In this document: positions 61,097-64,000 of the stretch, one piece after another
Position numbering within the stretch: position 1 is the first letter of the stretch
How the letters are laid out: every line of letters begins with the position of its first letter
Origin: Armatimonadota bacterium
Lineage (GTDB): Bacteria; Sysuimicrobiota; Sysuimicrobiia; Sysuimicrobiales; Humicultoraceae
NCBI GenBank assembly: GCA_031459715.1
Contig: JAVKIA010000007.1
Span: 1 to 64,000 of the forward strand
Direction of reading: 5' to 3'
Length of the DNA: 64,000 nucleotides
Notes under the pieces: generated by a model
What the model was told of the DNA's origin: nothing
The model's input: the letters and a program-made list of their open reading frames with translations, nothing else
Databases searched by the model: none
Translations under genes and position numbers: made by a program

Positions 61097-61344
61097 CGCA
61101 GGGCTCCGAAGCGGCGCCGCACCAGGCCCAGGTGCCGCTCCAGGCGCCGCAGCTCCCCCACCGCGCGCTGCAGGCTGTCGTACACTGCTTGGCGGGTGAT
61201 CCGCAACCGCTGGGCGATCTCGCCCAGCGAGAGGTCGTCGTGGTAGTAGAGGCGCATCAGCCGCTGCTGCCTGGAGGTGAGCAGCCCGCCGTAGACATCG
61301 AAGAGGCGATTGATGTGCAGCCGATCTCCCAGCCGGTCGTCCAG
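61093..61344 (-). CDS. ylxM: YlxM (UPF0122) SRP-associated HTH protein, CTG start
   Basis: An 83-residue protein seen only when non-standard starts are allowed. The product contains NRLFDVYGGLLTSRQQRLMR, then YYHDDLSLGEIAQRLRITRQ and AVYDSLQRAVGELRRLE, the UPF0122 pattern with a sigma-region-4-like HTH. No ATG/GTG/TTG lies between an in-frame TGA and the conserved region; CTG 61344 has AGGTGA six bases upstream. YlxM normally precedes ffh and modulates SRP GTPase activity. It heads the operon behind a strong promoter. Confidence 0.85.
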   Translation of the reverse strand: MDDRLGDRLHINRLFDVYGGLLTSRQQRLMRLYYHDDLSLGEIAQRLRITRQAVYDSLQRAVGELRRLERHLGLVRRRFGALR

Positions 61345-61378
61345 CGCCGATCACCTGTGAAGTGATTTGCCTTTACGC

Positions 61379-61407
61379 AGTCTAGCGCCGGACGGGACCG
61401 CGGTCAA
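61379..61407 (-). promoter_or_regulatory. sigma70-type promoter of the ylxM-ffh-rplS operon
   Basis: TTGACC (61407-61402) and TAGACT (61384-61379) with a 17-bp spacer on the minus strand, about 35 bp before the ylxM start. It probably drives all twelve genes down to yraN. Confidence 0.82.
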
Positions 61408-61566
61408 ATCCGCTTCGCCTACTCGGCCGGGACCCCTGGTCAGCCCTGTGCCAGGTGATGCCCAGAACTGAGCCCTGCCTTTGCACGTGCGATCACACCC
61501 AAAGGTGGCAGGGCACGGCTGTAGAAGGCTACCCCGACCGCATGACGGTCAGGGGGAGGTGCACCT

Positions 61567-61917
61567 GTGCGCACGGCGTTGCTGGTGAACGGTGTGTGGG
61601 TCGTGCTGGCAGGCATCGCTCTGTTCTTCCCATCCATCGGTGCCGCCCTATTTGCCTATCCGACCAAGGACCCCGCCGTGACCTCCGGCTGGGGGAGCGC
61701 GCTCATCGTGATCGGTACGCTGGCCCTTCTGGCGTCCCAGGACGTGGAGCGGTACGGCCGCCTGGCCTGGGTCTTCGTGGGAGGCCTGGTGCTCGCGGCG
61801 GTGGACCTCCTCTATTTCTGGCTCACCGGCGCCTACACAGCACGCACGGCCCTGCCACCTACAGTCATCAATCTGGTGCTAGCCGTCTGGATCTGGACTT
61901 CTCGCCCACGAGCATAG
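61567..61917 (+). CDS. Small four-TM membrane protein, unknown
   Basis: A 116-residue protein with four hydrophobic helices (about 7-30, 40-58, 66-88 and 96-112) and short loops; no family recognised with certainty. GTG 61567 has GGGGGAGG upstream. A small hairpin (GACCG / CGGTC, about 61536-61550) sits just before that site and could mask it. The promoter is not evident. It is convergent with ftsY. The 125-bp gap to ftsY holds a weak GC hairpin only. Confidence 0.7.
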   Translation: MRTALLVNGVWVVLAGIALFFPSIGAALFAYPTKDPAVTSGWGSALIVIGTLALLASQDVERYGRLAWVFVGGLVLAAVDLLYFWLTGAYTARTALPPTVINLVLAVWIWTSRPRA

Positions 61918-62042
61918 GAGGGGTCGAGAGCACCGCGTCCCCCACAGACCGGATCCCCGATCGCCCGCGAGGACGAGGAAGCGGGCGGCCGTAGCGTTCG
62001 GCGATACCGGGCTACGCCCGCCGGAGGTTGCGCGCCCGTACG

Positions 62043-62948
62043 CTAGCGGGGCAGGAGGGCATCGACGAAGGTCTCGGGGTCGAACGGGGCGAGGTCGTTC
62101 AGGCCCTCCCCAATCCCCACGAACTTCACCGGGAGCTTGAGTTCGCGGCTGACGGCCAGCACGATGCCCCCTTTCGCCGTGCCGTCCAGCTTGGTCAGGA
62201 CGATTCCGGTGACCTCGACCGCCTGGTGAAAGAGCCGGGCCTGGCTCAGGGCATTCTGCCCCGTGGAGGCGTCCAGCACCAGCAGCCGCTCCACCGTCGG
62301 GGGACCGTCCCGGGCGACGATCCGGTTCAGCTTGCGCAACTCCTCCATCAGGTTGACCCTGGTGTGCAGGCGGCCCGCGGTGTCCACGACCAGTACGTCC
62401 ATCCCCCGCGCCCGCATGGCCGCCAGCCCGTCGAAAACCACGGCACCGGGATCGCCCCCCGGCTGGTGAGCCACCAGGTCCACCCCCACGCGGCGCGCCC
62501 AGATGGCCAGCTGGTCGATCCCCGCGGCGCGAAAGGTGTCGGCCGCAGCCAGCAGGACCCGGCGCCCCTGGCTCTGCAGCCGGTGCGCCAGCTTGGCGAT
62601 GGTGGTGGTCTTGCCGCTGCCGTTGACGCCCAGGATCAGGACGACCGCGGGGGCGGGATCCAGGCGAAGGGGAACCGCCGGGCCGAGTAACTCCAGAAGG
62701 ATGCGTCGCAGCGCCGCGCGCACGGCAGCGGGCGTGCGCAGCCCGCGCTCCTGCCGCAGCCGTCCGGTCACCTCCGCCGCCGTGGCCACGCCCACGTCGG
62801 CGCGTATCAGCGCCTCCTGCAGCGCGCTTATGGAGGCCTCGCCAGGGGCGCGGCCCACCAGCGCCTCCAGGCCCGCGCCCAGCTGCTCCCGCGTCCGGGC
62901 CAGCCCTTCCCGCAGTCGTTGCACCCACGAGCGCGCTTCGTACGCCAT
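62043..62948 (-). CDS. ftsY: Signal recognition particle receptor FtsY
   Basis: SRP receptor GTPase, 301 residues, without the long acidic A domain. The N domain ([21 protein letters not shown]) leads to the G domain: [63 protein letters not shown] and [29 protein letters not shown] 62948 follows GGGGA. It partners with Ffh of the neighbouring operon and follows smc, as in Firmicutes, but with a secreted-protein gene inserted on the other strand. Confidence 0.95.
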   Translation of the reverse strand: MAYEARSWVQRLREGLARTREQLGAGLEALVGRAPGEASISALQEALIRADVGVATAAEVTGRLRQERGLRTPAAVRAALRRILLELLGPAVPLRLDPAPAVVLILGVNGSGKTTTIAKLAHRLQSQGRRVLLAAADTFRAAGIDQLAIWARRVGVDLVAHQPGGDPGAVVFDGLAAMRARGMDVLVVDTAGRLHTRVNLMEELRKLNRIVARDGPPTVERLLVLDASTGQNALSQARLFHQAVEVTGIVLTKLDGTAKGGIVLAVSRELKLPVKFVGIGEGLNDLAPFDPETFVDALLPR

Positions 62949-63058
62949 GATCCCCGGGGACCAGTCTAGTCCCTGTCTGCCCGCCGGAGAAACAGGGTAT
63001 AGTGGATTCAACTCAGGGGAGGCCCACGGTGGCCCGATGGGCGCACCCGGGTGGAGGG

Positions 63059-63577
63059 ATGAGCGTCATGCGTACCGTCGTCGCCATCGTGGCCGGCGCG
63101 CTCCTGGCGCTGGGGAGCGCGTCCTGGATCGCCGCACAGCCAGCACCACCGACCGCGATCGTCCCGGGCCGGGCGGTAGGTCCGTTCCGCGTGGGGATGC
63201 CGGTGGAGGAGGCACGCTCCATGATGGAGCAGTTCGGCCGGGTGGAGCCCCTGGAGGCGGAAGAGGCCCGCGGCTTCTGCAACCCCGAGCCCAACGCCGG
63301 CGTCTGCATCCTCGACCGGTATCGGCGCGTCGGTCTGGACACCCCCGGGCTCGTAGGTATGATCGTCACCGACGATCCGCGCTTCGTCACCGAACCGGGA
63401 GGCCACAAGGCCGGCGCCCCGCTGCTGGACTTCCTGCGCACCTTCGGCATTTACACGGCAAGCGCGGGCCCCGACCCCACAGAGGTGCGCTGGGATCCGC
63501 AGGGGCTGGTGGTCTTCGTCAGCACGAACCAGTCCGGCCTGGCCGCGGTCGCCATCGGCGTCTTCAGCGCGCGCTGA
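63059..63577 (+). CDS. Secreted protein, unknown
   Basis: A 172-residue protein with a signal peptide (about 4-27, TVVAIVAGALLALGSASWIAA). The mature part begins VGPFRVGMPVEEARSMMEQF, a pattern like short outside domains of envelope proteins, and has two Cys (GFCNPE and GVCILD) that could form a disulfide. I do not recognise the family. ATG 63059 or 63068 follows GGTGGAGGG. TATAGT at 62998-63003 may be a -10; the -35 is weak. It lies between ftsY and smc on the opposite strand. Confidence 0.72.
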   Translation: MSVMRTVVAIVAGALLALGSASWIAAQPAPPTAIVPGRAVGPFRVGMPVEEARSMMEQFGRVEPLEAEEARGFCNPEPNAGVCILDRYRRVGLDTPGLVGMIVTDDPRFVTEPGGHKAGAPLLDFLRTFGIYTASAGPDPTEVRWDPQGLVVFVSTNQSGLAAVAIGVFSAR

Positions 63578-63595
63578 GATTCCCCGGACGTGCTC

Positions 63596-64000
63596 CTAGC
63601 GGGCGGCCCGCGCCGGCTCCACGGAGCGGCGCTCCACCTGCGGCTCGCCCAGGCGCACCGAGAGGATCGAGGACACGCCAGGCTCCTGCATGGTCACCCC
63701 GTAGAGGACATCCGCCGCCTCCATCGTCCCCTTGTTGTGGGTGACGATGATGATCTGCGTGCTCTGGGCCAGCTCCCGCAGCAGCGTGGTGAAGCGCCGC
63801 GTGTTGGCGTCGTCCAGAGCCGCCTCCACTTCGTCAAAGACGCAGAAGGGGCTGGGGTGGACGCGCAGCATGGCAAAGAGCAGCGCCAGCGCCACCAGCA
63901 CCCGCTCCCCCCCGGAGAGGGCCGCCAGCGACCGCGGCGGCTTGCCCGGCAGGCGGACCACCACCTCCAGCCCGGGATCCTCCCCGGGAGCCTCCTGCAC
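63596..64000 (-). CDS. smc: Chromosome segregation protein SMC, C-terminal part
   Basis: The last 134 residues of SMC; the gene continues beyond the right edge. [19 protein letters not shown] is the ABC signature and [19 protein letters not shown] the Walker B with D-loop; [48 protein letters not shown] completes the head. SMC-FtsY order matches Gram-positive bacteria. Confidence 0.95.
   Translation of the reverse strand: MQEAPGEDPGLEVVVRLPGKPPRSLAALSGGERVLVALALLFAMLRVHPSPFCVFDEVEAALDDANTRRFTTLLRELAQSTQIIIVTHNKGTMEAADVLYGVTMQEPGVSSILSVRLGEPQVERRSVEPARAAR

Noticed and set aside
61408-61566. Possible SRP RNA near ffh/ftsY
   Set aside because: The conserved apical-loop sequences (GGAAG and AGCAG type) are absent; only short hairpins are present.

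Overview
The window is GC-rich (about 70%), almost fully coding bacterial chromosome. Housekeeping genes dominate, and most lie on the minus strand in long overlapping operons. Several traits point to a deep-branching Gram-positive-side (Bacillati/Terrabacteria) bacterium: a T-box leader on pheST, a cyclic-di-GMP-I riboswitch, the ylxM-ffh-rpsP-KH-ylqD-rimM-trmD-rplS order, DUF5317, and no outer-membrane assembly genes. With an archaeal-type MetK, I would guess a lineage near Armatimonadota, Chloroflexota or CSP1-3/Sysuimicrobiota. That placement is inference.

Layout. 1-1715: a small minus-strand leader/terminator heading off the left edge and a complete IS1202-like (ISNCY) insertion sequence with a 16-bp target duplication. 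1734-6333 (+): a MacA/MacB-type exporter operon and a MEMO-family gene. 6217-8640 (-): a c-di-GMP riboswitch, a 32-residue membrane peptide, a DUF5317 protein and an HD-GYP phosphodiesterase. 8713-19315 (-): infC-rpmI-rplT, trkH-trkA, an rRNA methyltransferase, T-box-pheS-pheT, cvpA, polX and mpg. 19316-24751 (-): a tight six-gene metabolic operon (Fe-ADH, LarA-like, sirtuin, MTA phosphorylase, small membrane protein, threonine aldolase). 24871-25398 (+): a HAD protein without a cap domain. 25497-36137 (-): FmdB, then a MoxR/DUF58/VWA operon ending in a 1472-residue fused triple-VWA protein. 36149-50331 (-): lipoprotein, metK, mgtC, ispG, rseP, dxr, cdsA, uppS, PASTA protein, frr, pyrH, tsf, rpsB, topA, dprA and, to 51881, yifB. 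52025-54572: a secreted protein, a HAD hydrolase and a membrane-anchored gene derived from an IS256 transposase. 54662-61407 (-): the ylxM-to-yraN operon. 61567-64000: a small membrane protein, ftsY, a secreted protein and the 3' end of smc.

How it works together. The window carries much of the isoprenoid/lipid-carrier route (dxr, ispG, uppS, cdsA), translation and ribosome assembly, SRP targeting (ffh, ftsY), DNA processing (topA, dprA, yifB, rnhB, polX, smc) and K+ uptake. Regulation visible in the sequence includes sigma70-type promoters for infC, fmdB, rpsB and ylxM, a T-box, a c-di-GMP riboswitch and an attenuator-like hairpin before infC. Several conserved genes have no usual start where homology demands one (infC ATC; ylxM, rRNA methyltransferase and rnhB probably CTG). 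The items I would check first are the domesticated DDE-domain membrane protein, the riboswitch-controlled peptide/DUF5317/HD-GYP unit, the triple-VWA fusion, and the RNase HII whose GRG motif reads GVG.
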